A program made the position numbers and the translations under genes. A stretch of DNA of 64,000 nt from Anaerostipes sp. (GTDB lineage Bacteria; Bacillota; Clostridia; Lachnospirales; Lachnospiraceae), in contig JAQVEG010000008.1 in the NCBI GenBank assembly GCA_028697725.1, positions 18,054-82,053 on the forward strand, in the 5' to 3' direction. Positions 15,319 to 23,981 of the stretch are shown piece after piece; within the stretch, counting starts at the first letter, position 1, and the number at the start of each line of letters is the position of its first letter. Below the pieces are notes generated by a model. It did not search any database and had not been told where the DNA came from. It was given only the letters and a program-made list of their open reading frames with translations.

Positions 15319-17406
15319 ATGCATTTGGATGAGCGAAGTGAAATGATTTTAAATGATATTGCAGCAGGAGTCAGACATAATTCAAAGGAAATACAAGCGA
15401 AGTATGAGATTTCCTTAAGGCAGTTTATGTATAGTATTAGTAAAATAAATGCATATTTAAGAGGACAAAAAATAACACCAATTGTCAAGAAGCGGTCAGG
15501 AGAATTAATTGTTTCAGATGATTTAAAAGAGTTATTGGATAAATGTTCTGGCAAAATAAATCTAAAAGATTATATTCCGTCTGAATCTGAAAGAGTAGAA
15601 TTGCTCATGTTAATGATAATTACCATGGAGGAAGATTTATCCCTACAACATTTTGTTTCTGAATTGCAGGTCAGCAAAAACACGATTTTAAGTGACTTGA
15701 AAATTGTGAAAGAAAAGTTGAGTATACATAAATTAGAGTTAAAATATACAAGATTAAAAGGCTATTTTATAAAGGGAAAAGAGTTTGAAATACGAAAGTT
15801 ATTAATCGAGCTTGTAAATCAGATTCTAAATATATCTTTTGGAAGATACATGATAGGTCATATTACACATATAACCAATGAAGAGGTGGAGAAGTTTAGA
15901 GACTGGTTGGAAACAATTGAAGAGGAACTAAGAATCGTATATACAGACGATAAGATGGAGACAACACCATATGCTTTAGCACTTGTGTATCGAAGAATAG
16001 AAAATGGATACTATCTTCAAGCGGATGAGATGTTATGTCAGGAATTATCAGACACCAAAGAATATGCGTTTGCAGAACGATTGTTGTCATCCATTGGAGA
16101 GGTGCCAAAACAAGAGCGCTTTTTTATAACATTACAACTACTATCTACTAGTCTTGTAGGGGAGATGGTTTTATCAGAAGCAAAGATGATAGAGATTCAA
16201 AGTGCAGTAGAAGAAGTAGTGAGTAGATTTGAGAATAGAGCATGTATTGTATTTCAGGATAGGGAACATTTGATTCAAATGCTGGTACAGCATATGAAGC
16301 CTGCATATTACAGAATTAAATATAATTTAACGTTGACAGGGAATCTTTTAGATCTTGTAAATGTAGAGATGTATGAAAATGAATTACAGGAAATTCATTT
16401 ATTATTACAACAGTGTATGAAACCTATGGAGGAGTTAATTGGAAGCAAGATTCCAGAAATAGAGTTGAAGTTTATTACAATGTTTGTGGCAAGCTGGTTT
16501 CGGAAAGAAGGACAAAAATTAGTAGAAAAACCAAGAGCATTGGTTGTTTGTCCAAATGGAATCACTGTATCAAAAGTAATGCATACTTCACTAAAAGAAT
16601 TGTTTCCGGAGTTTATTTTTCTTGATACCACATCTGTGAGGGAGTTTGAAACAAGAAATGAAAATACATATGATATTGTTTTTTCACCAGTTTCACTAAA
16701 GACAAAAAAGCTGGTTTTTATGGTTGATCCAGTTATTACAATTCATGATAAAAAAGCCTTGAGAAAAAAAGTATTAGAAGAAATATATGGAATTAAAACA
16801 GTAGAGTACGATGTGGAAGAAGTAATGGATATTGTAAAGAAATATATTGAAATGGAAAAATGCATCAATGTAAAACAAGAAAAAATGCTTAAAAGAGAAT
16901 TGAAGAGATATTTTTCTGTTGATATTGATGACAGTAGTTCCAAGGAAGAAATGAGCGAAGATGTAAATATCACAGATTTGCTTAGTGCAGATTACATTCA
17001 ACAAAAGGAGAAGGTTAGAGATTGGCGAGAGGCAATGAGGGTAGTTGCACAGCCTTTATTAGATAAACAGAATGTTACAACAGAATATGTGAACAAGGTA
17101 ATTAGCCAATATAATGATGAATCAATTTATATTATTTTTGGAGGAAAGATTGCTGTACCTCATGGAATGCCAAAGTTTGGTGTGAAAAAATTGGGAATGT
17201 CAATGCTGGTGCTTGACAAGCCAGTGAGATTTGGAGGTTTGGATGTACATGTTTTTATAATGTTGGCACCAATTGATGAAAAAAAACATTTAAAAGCAAT
17301 GTTGCAAATGACAAATTTAGCAGCAGATGAGAAAGGAATCAAAAAGTTAGTAGAAGCAAAGAGTGAAAAAGAAATCATTGATATTTTAAGAAAGTATCAA
17401 TCATAG
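15319..17406 (+). CDS. PRD-containing transcriptional activator A (MtlR/BglG-like) with PTS domains
   Basis: 695 residues. The order is: N-terminal winged helices (1-170), two PTS regulation domains (about 190-400), a EIIB-like domain with its Cys in LVVCPNGI (about 408), and a EIIA-like domain (545-695) with its active His in IAVPHGMP. The phosphorylatable His and Cys let the PTS report sugar availability and turn the activator on or off. It lies 80 bp upstream of a galactitol-type PTS/dehydrogenase operon, which it most likely controls. GAGGAGGGAAGAAGAT marks the start. Related proteins B (46939) and C (59550) share the architecture. Confidence 0.88.
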   Translation: MHLDERSEMILNDIAAGVRHNSKEIQAKYEISLRQFMYSISKINAYLRGQKITPIVKKRSGELIVSDDLKELLDKCSGKINLKDYIPSESERVELLMLMIITMEEDLSLQHFVSELQVSKNTILSDLKIVKEKLSIHKLELKYTRLKGYFIKGKEFEIRKLLIELVNQILNISFGRYMIGHITHITNEEVEKFRDWLETIEEELRIVYTDDKMETTPYALALVYRRIENGYYLQADEMLCQELSDTKEYAFAERLLSSIGEVPKQERFFITLQLLSTSLVGEMVLSEAKMIEIQSAVEEVVSRFENRACIVFQDREHLIQMLVQHMKPAYYRIKYNLTLTGNLLDLVNVEMYENELQEIHLLLQQCMKPMEELIGSKIPEIELKFITMFVASWFRKEGQKLVEKPRALVVCPNGITVSKVMHTSLKELFPEFIFLDTTSVREFETRNENTYDIVFSPVSLKTKKLVFMVDPVITIHDKKALRKKVLEEIYGIKTVEYDVEEVMDIVKKYIEMEKCINVKQEKMLKRELKRYFSVDIDDSSSKEEMSEDVNITDLLSADYIQQKEKVRDWREAMRVVAQPLLDKQNVTTEYVNKVISQYNDESIYIIFGGKIAVPHGMPKFGVKKLGMSMLVLDKPVRFGGLDVHVFIMLAPIDEKKHLKAMLQMTNLAADEKGIKKLVEAKSEKEIIDILRKYQS

Positions 17407-17410
17407 AGGG

Positions 17411-17455
17411 AACAATTCGTTTAACGAGTTCATTGGGTGACGACCCAGATATAAT
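17411..17455 (+). promoter_or_regulatory. Activator-dependent promoter of polyol cluster A
   Basis: A clear -10 TATAAT (17450-17455) has no consensus -35. Instead the region holds an imperfect dyad AATTCGTTTAACGAGTT (17414-17430) and a perfect one GGGTGACGACCC (17435-17446), as expected for a promoter switched on by PRD regulator A. Confidence 0.5.
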
Positions 17456-17485
17456 AACAAGATAACTTAAAGCAAGGAGGAAAAA

Positions 17486-18508
17486 ATGAAGAGAATTGTA
17501 TATCATGGCATTCAGGATATCAGATTGGAAGAGGCAGAAATACCTACACCGGGACCTGGAGAGGTTGTAGTAAAGAATAAGGTAACATTAACGTGTGGAA
17601 CTGATTGTAAAATGTTTATGAGAGGCTATCGATACCAGCCACCTCACTTAATTGGACACGAGGCATCAGGTGATATTATTGCCATTGGAGAGGGTGTCAC
17701 AAAGTTTAAAATTGGAGATAGAGTTGTAGCACACAACACAGCACCTTGTCATAAGTGCTATTGGTGTAAAAAGGGTCAGCATTCTATGTGTACTGATTTA
17801 CCATCTAACTTAGGTGCATATGGTGAATATCAATTAATTCCAGCCAATATTGTAAATGAAACAATGTTTAAGTTGCCAGATAACATGGAGTATAAGCAGG
17901 CAGCATTAACAGAGCCATTGTCATGTGCAGTATACGGAATTTCCAATGTAACGATTGAATTAGGAGATACAGTTGTTGTCAATGGATGTGGACCAATTGG
18001 GCTTATGTTTATTCGATTAGCTTATTTAAGAGGGGCAAGAGTGATTGCATGTGACAAGCAGGCAAATCGATTAAAGTTAGCAGCAAAATTAGGAGCTGTT
18101 GAAACAATTAATATTGATGAACAAGATCAGATTGAGGCAGTAAGAAATTTGACAGAAGACAGCCGTGGAGTGGATGTTGCAATTGAAGCAGCAGGGTTAC
18201 CACAAGTATGGGAAATTGCATTTCAGCAAGTTAGAGCAGGTGGACAAGTTTTATGTTTTGGTGGAACGAAAAAAGATACAAGTGTCAATATTGATTGTAC
18301 AAGGATGCACTATGAACAAATTACAATCAAGGGAGTATTCCATACGACACCTCAGCATGTAAATGCAGCCTTTGAACTATTGAAGATGGGAGCAATTAAG
18401 GCAGAAGATTTTGTTGAACATGAATATAAAATTGAAGATACAAAAGCAGCAATTAGAGAGCATGCAGCGGGAAAAGTGATTAAAAATTGTATTGTTTATG
18501 ATGACTAA
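17486..18508 (+). CDS. Zinc-dependent polyol (phosphate) dehydrogenase, cluster A
   Basis: 340 residues of the medium-chain dehydrogenase family. The catalytic zinc site is seen as Cys37 in TCGTDCKMF and HE in IGHEASGD; the structural zinc has four cysteines within CHKCYWCKKGQHSMC. The NAD loop is NGCGPIGLM. It resembles sorbitol, threonine and galactitol-1-phosphate dehydrogenases. Because it leads a galactitol-type PTS operon, its likely substrate is the phosphorylated polyol delivered by that PTS, oxidised to a ketose phosphate (inference). AGCAAGGAGG gives the start. Confidence 0.82.
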   Translation: MKRIVYHGIQDIRLEEAEIPTPGPGEVVVKNKVTLTCGTDCKMFMRGYRYQPPHLIGHEASGDIIAIGEGVTKFKIGDRVVAHNTAPCHKCYWCKKGQHSMCTDLPSNLGAYGEYQLIPANIVNETMFKLPDNMEYKQAALTEPLSCAVYGISNVTIELGDTVVVNGCGPIGLMFIRLAYLRGARVIACDKQANRLKLAAKLGAVETINIDEQDQIEAVRNLTEDSRGVDVAIEAAGLPQVWEIAFQQVRAGGQVLCFGGTKKDTSVNIDCTRMHYEQITIKGVFHTTPQHVNAAFELLKMGAIKAEDFVEHEYKIEDTKAAIREHAAGKVIKNCIVYDD

Positions 18509-18519
18509 GGAGACATGAT

Positions 18520-18990
18520 ATGTCAATAGCTGGAGAATTAATAAAAAAAGAATATATTTACGAGAATCTTTCAGTAAAGAATCAAGATGAAGTATTTGAA
18601 GTTATGGGAGGAAAACTTGTAAAAGATGGAATTGCAAAAGAAAGTTATGTGCAGGCTCTAAAAGACAGGGAGGCAGTGTTTCCAACTGGATTGCCTACTG
18701 CTGGAATTATTATTGCCATGCCACATACAGACAGCAATCATGTGAATGAAGGATGTATTTCAATTGCTAAATTGCAAAATCCCGTTTCGTTCCATGAGAT
18801 GGGAAATAAGAAAAAAACTTTAGATGTAGAAATGATTTTTATGCTGGCACTAAATGATCCAACCATGCATTTAAAAATGTTACAAAAAATAATAGGAATG
18901 TTTAGTGACAAAGCAGTTTTAAATGAATTAAAAGATGCCAAAACATCAGAGGAGATTTATAAGGTCGTAAAAAAAGCAGCTGATGTTTAA
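18520..18990 (+). CDS. PTS EIIA, galactitol/fructose type, cluster A
   Basis: 156 residues; the phosphoryl-accepting His is in IIAMPHTDSNHV (about residue 69). It passes phosphate from HPr to the EIIB encoded next. The gene lies 11 bp after the dehydrogenase and 17 bp before the EIIB gene, in the dehydrogenase-EIIA-EIIB-EIIC order. The start has AAGGAGACATGAT. Confidence 0.88.
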   Translation: MSIAGELIKKEYIYENLSVKNQDEVFEVMGGKLVKDGIAKESYVQALKDREAVFPTGLPTAGIIIAMPHTDSNHVNEGCISIAKLQNPVSFHEMGNKKKTLDVEMIFMLALNDPTMHLKMLQKIIGMFSDKAVLNELKDAKTSEEIYKVVKKAADV

Positions 18991-19007
18991 ATGAAAGGAG
19001 AAATACT

Positions 19008-19298
19008 ATGAAGACAATCGTTGTAGCATGTGGAGGTGGAGTCGCAACTTCCCAAACTTGTGCAGTAAAATTAGCAGATTTATTAGAGGATCATGGGATT
19101 AGCAGAAGTGATTTTCAGATTGAGGCAATTAATATTAATTCAATGCCACAATATGAAAAAGTGGCAGATATCTATGTTTCGATTTGTGGAACAGAAGATA
19201 CAACATATAATTTACCAACATTTAGCGGAGTTCCATTTATTACAGGTATGGGAGCGGAGGAAGAGTTAGAAAAAATATTGGAGGAATTTAAAAAGTAA
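19008..19298 (+). CDS. PTS EIIB, galactitol type, cluster A
   Basis: 96 residues; the phosphocysteine is Cys8 in VVACGGGVATSQ, the P-loop of the GatB-type EIIB family. It phosphorylates the incoming sugar or polyol at the EIIC. Size matches E. coli GatB (94). GAAAGGAGAAATACT precedes the start. Confidence 0.9.
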   Translation: MKTIVVACGGGVATSQTCAVKLADLLEDHGISRSDFQIEAININSMPQYEKVADIYVSICGTEDTTYNLPTFSGVPFITGMGAEEELEKILEEFKK

Positions 19299-19325
19299 AC
19301 AAGTTAATTATTAGGAGGAAAAACT

Positions 19326-20690
19326 ATGGATTTATTGCAAGCTTTTTTTCAAGGCTTAATTGATTTAGGTGCAAGTGTATTTTTACCCGTTATTGTAACA
19401 TTAATCGGAATTGTTTTAGGAATGAAACCAGCAAAAGCATTTTCAGCAGGTTTGACGTTAGGTGTAGCTTTAATCGGGATGAATCATGTAATGTCATTAA
19501 TGACTGATAGTGTAGGTGCGGCAGCACAAGCATTCGTAAATAATACTGGAGTCCAGTTGAAAGCGTTAGATATGGGATGGGCACCGGCTTTGGGACTTTG
19601 TTGGACATGGCAGTATGCTTTCTTAATGTTCCCAGTGCAGATTGTGCTTAATATTGTTTTATTGGCAGTAGGATTTACAAGCTGTTTAAATGTAGATATG
19701 TGGAATGTAGGAAATAAGGTTTGTACAGCATTTTTAGTGGCTTATGTATCAGGAAACACTGCGATTGGATTTGCATGCGCGGTGGTGCAGATAGTGTTTG
19801 AGTTAAAGAATGCAGACTGTACAAAATACAGACTTCAGAAACTGACTGGAATTCCTGGAATTTCAATGCCTCATCCAATGTTTTTAGCTGGAATCTACTA
19901 CTATCCATTGACGCATCTTCTAGATAAAATCGTACCAGATACACTGGATATTGATGCAAAAAAAGTTAGAGATAAAATAGGTATTTTTGGTGAAAATCAT
20001 ATCATGGGATTTATTGTAGGATGTTTTATTGGAATCTTCGGAGGATATGGCTATCAAAAGGTATTGCAGCTAGGAGTACAAGCTGGATGTGCATTGACAC
20101 TATTTCCAATGGTGGCGAAATTATTTACAACTGCACTTACTCCAGTTAGTAGTGCGGCAACTGAATTTATGAAGAAAAAATTTCATGGGAAAGATATTAC
20201 CATTGGAATGGATTGGCCAGTTATGGCAGGACGTTCAGAACATTGGCTTTTAATGATTTTAGCAATTCCAGTAATCTTTATTTATGCTATTTTCTTACCT
20301 GGAAATATTGTATTACCATTTGGTGGATTGATGGATATTTGTCTAATTGTTCCTTTGTTTTACCTAACTATGGGTAATATGTTGAAGATGGCCATTGGTA
20401 CAGTAATTGGTATTCCAATTCACTTATATGTAGCTTCATATTTTGCACCACATTTTACAAAGTTAGCACAAGTAACAGGTGGGGCAACCGTTCCTAAAGG
20501 TCAGATGTTAGCATGGTTTGGAATTGATATTTCTGAATTAAGATGGGTATTTGCAGCAGCGTCAGATCGAAATATCATAGCAATTGTAATTTTGGTTATT
20601 ACAATTCCGTTGGCAATTTACTATTTTAAGTCAATCAAAAAAGAGGATATGAAGTATGCCAAAGAACTAGGAATTGATGTAGAAGCATAA
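19326..20690 (+). CDS. PTS EIIC, galactitol type, cluster A
   Basis: 454 residues and about 10-12 hydrophobic segments, the size of E. coli GatC (451). GASVFLPVIVTLIGIVLGMK at 15-34 and MGWAPALGLCWTW near 84 are typical of the EIIC galactitol family, which carries galactitol, arabitol and related alditols. It would import the cluster A substrate as its phosphate. TAGGAGGAAAAACT marks the start. The C-terminal tail is basic then acidic and cytoplasmic. Confidence 0.9.
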   Translation: MDLLQAFFQGLIDLGASVFLPVIVTLIGIVLGMKPAKAFSAGLTLGVALIGMNHVMSLMTDSVGAAAQAFVNNTGVQLKALDMGWAPALGLCWTWQYAFLMFPVQIVLNIVLLAVGFTSCLNVDMWNVGNKVCTAFLVAYVSGNTAIGFACAVVQIVFELKNADCTKYRLQKLTGIPGISMPHPMFLAGIYYYPLTHLLDKIVPDTLDIDAKKVRDKIGIFGENHIMGFIVGCFIGIFGGYGYQKVLQLGVQAGCALTLFPMVAKLFTTALTPVSSAATEFMKKKFHGKDITIGMDWPVMAGRSEHWLLMILAIPVIFIYAIFLPGNIVLPFGGLMDICLIVPLFYLTMGNMLKMAIGTVIGIPIHLYVASYFAPHFTKLAQVTGGATVPKGQMLAWFGIDISELRWVFAAASDRNIIAIVILVITIPLAIYYFKSIKKEDMKYAKELGIDVEA

Positions 20691-20720
20691 GTAGTAAAAT
20701 AGAATCTGGAGGAATCATTT

Positions 20721-20954
20721 ATGAAAAATATAAAATTAAAGAAAGCCGCTTTTGTTGCATTGGCATTAATTGATACGCTATTTCTTGTAATTAGTGTATT
20801 GAAATGGGACATGATGTTAAGTGTTTGCTGCTTTGTACTTGCAATATTACTTACATATTTATACGAAGATGTAGGTTTTGGAGAGTTTTACTATGGTAAA
20901 AAAATGCGAAAAGAGTATAGAGATGCAAAGCGCAAGAAAAAGAAGGAGATTTAG
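20721..20954 (+). CDS. Small two-helix membrane protein of unknown function
   Basis: 77 residues with two hydrophobic helices (about 8-27 and 30-47), a short acidic-aromatic loop (EDVGFGEFYYG), and a very basic C-terminal tail ending KRKKKKEI. A CTGGAGGAATCATTT site is present, and its stop is 2 bp before the DhaK-like start. Conserved placement between EIIC and kinase suggests a PTS- or kinase-associated membrane factor, but no family is recognised. Confidence 0.7.
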   Translation: MKNIKLKKAAFVALALIDTLFLVISVLKWDMMLSVCCFVLAILLTYLYEDVGFGEFYYGKKMRKEYRDAKRKKKKEI

Positions 20955-20956
20955 AG

Positions 20957-21952
20957 ATGAAAAAAATTATAAATGATCCTCTTTCAGTTGTGAATGAAAG
21001 TTTAGAAGGACTTTTATTTTCGCAGAAAGATTTCTATGAAAAAGTTCCAGATGTAAATGGAATTATAATGAAAAAAAGAAAGAAAAAAGTAAGTGTAGTG
21101 TCTGGTGGAGGCAGTGGGCATGAACCTATGCTTTCAGGACTGGTTGGAGAAGGGATGTTAGATGGGGTAGCAATGGGAAGTGTATTTGCTTCCCCAGATC
21201 CTAATACAATTTCAAAGACAATAGAATCAGCAGATCAAGGGGATGGTGTATTGTGTCTTGTCTGGAATTATGCAGGGGATACTATGAATTTTGCTGTTGC
21301 TCAAGAATTTGCAATGATGAATGGAGTAAGGGTAGAACAAGTTATTGTCAACGATGACGTTGCGTCTGCAACAAAAGAAGACAAAGACGGCAGACGAGGT
21401 GTGGCAGGTATGTTATTTGTTGCCAAAATTGCGGGTGCTGCAGCAGCATTCGGGTATTCCTTACAAGAAGTAAAAGCAGCAGCTGAAAAAGCAAATGGAA
21501 ATTTACGTTCCATTGGAATAGCGTTGACACCATGTTCAATTCCAGGAAATCCACCGAATTTTATAATTGGTGAGGATGAGTTTGAATATGGAATGGGAAT
21601 CCATGGAGAGCCAGGAATCAAAAGAGAAAAACTTAAAAAAGCGGATGAGATCGTGGATGAAATGATGGAAGATCTGATAGCTGATTTTGGTTCTTTAGAG
21701 GGAAAGGAAGTCATAGTGTTTGTAAATGGTATGGCGGCAACCACTAGTTTGGAACTAAATATAATTAATCGGAGAGTAAACCAAATTTTACAAGCTAAAA
21801 AGATAACAGTATATGATAATATTGTTAATTCTTATTGTACATCTTTGGAAATGGCAGGTGCATCAATTTCTATTATGGTCTTAGATGAAGAATTAAAAAA
21901 ATTATATAACCAGCCGGCATATACACCATGCTATTATCATAAAGGAAAATAA
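20957..21952 (+). CDS. DhaK-type dihydroxyacetone/ketose kinase subunit
   Basis: 331 residues of the DhaK family. GGGSGHEPM near residue 51 is the substrate-site loop, and the His that forms a covalent hemiaminal with the keto group is in GIHGEPGI (about 219). Normal DhaK/DhaL pairs use either ATP or, with DhaM, PEP. No DhaM is present, so ATP use is more likely. Since the cluster has a PTS and a dehydrogenase that would give a ketose phosphate, the substrate may be a longer ketose (phosphate) rather than dihydroxyacetone (inference). The GGAGATTTAGAG site sits within the preceding gene. Confidence 0.85.
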   Translation: MKKIINDPLSVVNESLEGLLFSQKDFYEKVPDVNGIIMKKRKKKVSVVSGGGSGHEPMLSGLVGEGMLDGVAMGSVFASPDPNTISKTIESADQGDGVLCLVWNYAGDTMNFAVAQEFAMMNGVRVEQVIVNDDVASATKEDKDGRRGVAGMLFVAKIAGAAAAFGYSLQEVKAAAEKANGNLRSIGIALTPCSIPGNPPNFIIGEDEFEYGMGIHGEPGIKREKLKKADEIVDEMMEDLIADFGSLEGKEVIVFVNGMAATTSLELNIINRRVNQILQAKKITVYDNIVNSYCTSLEMAGASISIMVLDEELKKLYNQPAYTPCYYHKGK

Positions 21953-21963
21953 AGGTGATAAGA

Positions 21964-22599
21964 ATGAAAAAGTTAAATGTAGGTCAAACAATAGAAATGA
22001 TGTCTTATGTTGCAGATAAAATGATAGAGAGTAAGAAACTACTCTGTGAAATTGATGGGAAAATAGGAGATGGAGATCATGGACTGGGAATTGAACGAGG
22101 CTTTATGGCAGTAAAAGATTTTTTGTCAGAAAAAACCCCAGAGACAATATACGATATATTTTCAGGAGCTGGGATGGCAATGATGAATTCTATGGGCGGA
22201 GCTTCAGGTGTTATTTTTTCTGCAATGTTTATGGGTGTAATACAACAGCCGAAAGAAGAAGTATTAAGTCCGAAAGCCTTTGTGGGTATGTGCGAAAATG
22301 GTTTGAAAAGAATTAAACTGGCAGGAAAGGCTCAAAAGGGTGATAAAACAATGCTGGATGCATTAGAACCAGCAGTTGATGCAATGAAACAAGTATCAGA
22401 GGATTGTGGATTTGAAGAACTATTTGATGCAGCGTATCAAGCAGCTCTTCAAGGAGTGGAAGATACTAAAAAGTATACTGCCAAATTCGGCAGAGCTAAA
22501 TTCTTAGGTGATAGATCTCTTGGATGTGAGGATGCGGGTGCAACTTCAGTTTCAATTATTTTTGGATCTATGAGTGAGTATGTTTCAAGATGTAAATAG
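21964..22599 (+). CDS. DhaL-type ADP-binding kinase subunit
   Basis: 211 residues; the metal-nucleotide site is IGDGDHG near residue 37 and GGASG follows near 77, both hallmarks of DhaL. ATG 21964 is preferred (AGGTGATAAGA before it) over an in-frame GTG at 21955, which overlaps that site. It pairs with the DhaK-like subunit 12 bp upstream. In PTS-type systems DhaL carries ADP as a cofactor and needs DhaM; without DhaM it probably exchanges ATP. Confidence 0.85.
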   Translation: MKKLNVGQTIEMMSYVADKMIESKKLLCEIDGKIGDGDHGLGIERGFMAVKDFLSEKTPETIYDIFSGAGMAMMNSMGGASGVIFSAMFMGVIQQPKEEVLSPKAFVGMCENGLKRIKLAGKAQKGDKTMLDALEPAVDAMKQVSEDCGFEELFDAAYQAALQGVEDTKKYTAKFGRAKFLGDRSLGCEDAGATSVSIIFGSMSEYVSRCK

Positions 22600-22612
22600 A
22601 CAGGAGGATATT

Positions 22613-23416
22613 ATGGCTGATATTTTAAAGACCCCATTTTTAGAAGAGACAATTGAATCATGCAGATATTTTTGGGAAGCAGGATGGGGAGAAAATCATG
22701 CTGGAAATCTTACATATTTGTTGTCCGAGGAAGAGGTAAATAAGTATGTAAAGGATGTAGAAAAAGCGAAAAAGGGGAAATCGGTTCGTGTGGCAATGAC
22801 ATTTGAAGCCGAAGAATTAATTGGAAAATATTTTTTAGTAACAAGAGCAGGTTCGTTTTTTAGAACGATTCATAAACATCCGGAGAAGAATCTTGGAATT
22901 GTGAAAGTGAATCATGACAGCATAGATATTATTTGGGGATTTGATAATGGAAGGATGAAACCTACAAGTGAATTTCCTGCACATTTATTATGCCATCAGG
23001 CAAGATTAAAACAAAATCCAGAAAATAAGCTGGTCATGCATTGTCATCCAACCAATGTAATTGCAATGACATTTGCACATGAAATTAACGAAGAAAAATT
23101 TACAAAAACTATGTGGAGGCTAAATTCAGAATGTGTGCTTGTATTTCCAGAAGGTTTGGGAATGCTGCCATGGATGGTTTGTGGTGAGGGGCCAATAGGT
23201 CCAGACACCGCTAAAAAAATGGAAAAGTACCGAATTGTTATTTGGCCATATCATGGAATGTTCGCAAGTGGAACATCGTTTGAAGATACAATAGGCTTGA
23301 TTGAAACGGTGGAAAAGAATGCACAGGTCTATATGTTAAATGGTGGAGAAATTAAAGCTGGGTTGACCGATGAGCAAGTAAGAGAACTTGCACAAGCATT
23401 TGATTTATGGGATTAA
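22613..23416 (+). CDS. Class II ketose-1-phosphate aldolase, rhamnulose-1-phosphate aldolase-like
   Basis: 267 residues resembling E. coli RhaD over its whole length: WGENHAGNLTYLL (about 22), a conserved LGIVKV segment, PTSEFPAHLLCH, the zinc motif VMHCHPTN, VFPEGLGMLPWMV and a distal His in WPYHGMFASG. RhaD splits rhamnulose-1-phosphate to DHAP and lactaldehyde. Here no rhamnose isomerase or kinase exists; the enzyme follows a PTS, dehydrogenase and DhaKL-type kinase, so it likely cleaves a 1-phosphorylated ketose produced by them (inference). ATG 22613 with GACAGGAGGATATT is chosen over an upstream in-frame ATG at 22574 inside DhaL. Confidence 0.85.
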   Translation: MADILKTPFLEETIESCRYFWEAGWGENHAGNLTYLLSEEEVNKYVKDVEKAKKGKSVRVAMTFEAEELIGKYFLVTRAGSFFRTIHKHPEKNLGIVKVNHDSIDIIWGFDNGRMKPTSEFPAHLLCHQARLKQNPENKLVMHCHPTNVIAMTFAHEINEEKFTKTMWRLNSECVLVFPEGLGMLPWMVCGEGPIGPDTAKKMEKYRIVIWPYHGMFASGTSFEDTIGLIETVEKNAQVYMLNGGEIKAGLTDEQVRELAQAFDLWD

Positions 23417-23455
23417 TCACCATTCCTTTCGGCATCGAAGGTGGTTAATATAGAT

Positions 23456-23512
23456 AGAAAAGAAAAAGTACCAGTTCCGGCTCTTTGTCGGTTCTGGCAC
23501 TTTTTCTTTTCT
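23456..23512 (+). terminator. Long terminator after polyol cluster A
   Basis: AGAAAAGAAAAAGT at 23456 pairs with ACTTTTTCTTTTCT at 23499, with CCAG/CTGG and CCG/CGG continuing the stem toward the loop. A second weaker hairpin (ACCATTCCTTTCG with CGAAGGTGGT, 23419-23444) precedes it. It ends the aldolase transcript; the A/T-rich stem could work both ways. Confidence 0.8.
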
Positions 23513-23607
23513 TGTATTAGGAGTCAATATGCTTTGTTCAAAGATTGAAAAATTCACATTGGCGGTGTGGAGCAGAAAATCCGTAAAACCTTGTAGATAA
23601 CAAGACA

Positions 23608-23886
23608 ATGTTCATTGATGTAAATGTCATTTATACTGATGAATTAGATGAGAATTCAGTTACTCGAATTTTTCGAGTAACTGCCAATGACGGGAAAGAA
23701 TATGATACAAAACACTTTAACCTGAAACCAGAGGATATTCGTAAATTTCTTGAGAATGTATTTTGTGATGGTGAAATCAAAACTGCCGGAACAAATATTG
23801 ATAAATTGAAGGTCTTCTTCGAGAAATACTTTGGGATTGGTGGGGCAGTTACCTTCGCAGAGCCGAAAGAACACAAGGTTTTATAG
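23608..23886 (+). CDS. Hypothetical protein, doubtful start
   Basis: 92 residues, acidic and lysine-rich, with no membrane helix or recognised motif. Composition looks protein-like, but no Shine-Dalgarno sequence is seen before the ATG at 23608. A 23-codon reading frame with an AGGAG site (about 23529-23600) lies just upstream in another frame. The pair may be a fragment of a decayed gene or an orphan small gene. It stands alone between a large terminator and the GntR promoter. The complementary strand is also open here but reads as low-quality sequence. Confidence 0.4.
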   Translation: MFIDVNVIYTDELDENSVTRIFRVTANDGKEYDTKHFNLKPEDIRKFLENVFCDGEIKTAGTNIDKLKVFFEKYFGIGGAVTFAEPKEHKVL

Positions 23887-23902
23887 GTAGTTTTAAGCAT
23901 AT

Positions 23903-23947
23903 AAAGATATATCATTTATTTAAAAGATATATCTTTTATGATATAAT
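23903..23947 (+). promoter_or_regulatory. GntR-gene promoter with two palindromic operators
   Basis: A -10 TATAAT (23942-23947) and a weak -35 TTTAAA (23919-23924, 17-bp spacing). AAAAGATATATCTTTT (23922-23937) is a perfect 16-bp palindrome lying in the spacer; AAAGATATATCATTT (23903-23917) is a second imperfect copy upstream. This layout suggests autorepression by the GntR regulator encoded next (inference). Confidence 0.55.
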
Positions 23948-23981
23948 ATAGCCAAAAGATAGGGCAAGAAAAGGAGATCAC

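Noticed and set aside
17407..17485. Sigma-54 promoter for the PRD-controlled PTS operon
   Set aside because: No GG-N10-GC element; regulator A lacks the AAA+ domain of LevR-type activators, and a sigma-A -10 is present instead.
21301..21744. 147-codon minus-strand frame inside the DhaK-like gene
   Set aside because: Lies fully inside a gene with intact catalytic motifs; no start signal; composition (Ser, Pro, Ile, Ala rich) is that of an antisense frame.
23631..23915. 94-codon open frame on the minus strand opposite the orphan hypothetical gene
   Set aside because: No ribosome site, hydroxylated/Ser-Phe-rich translation typical of an antisense shadow; the plus frame is more protein-like.
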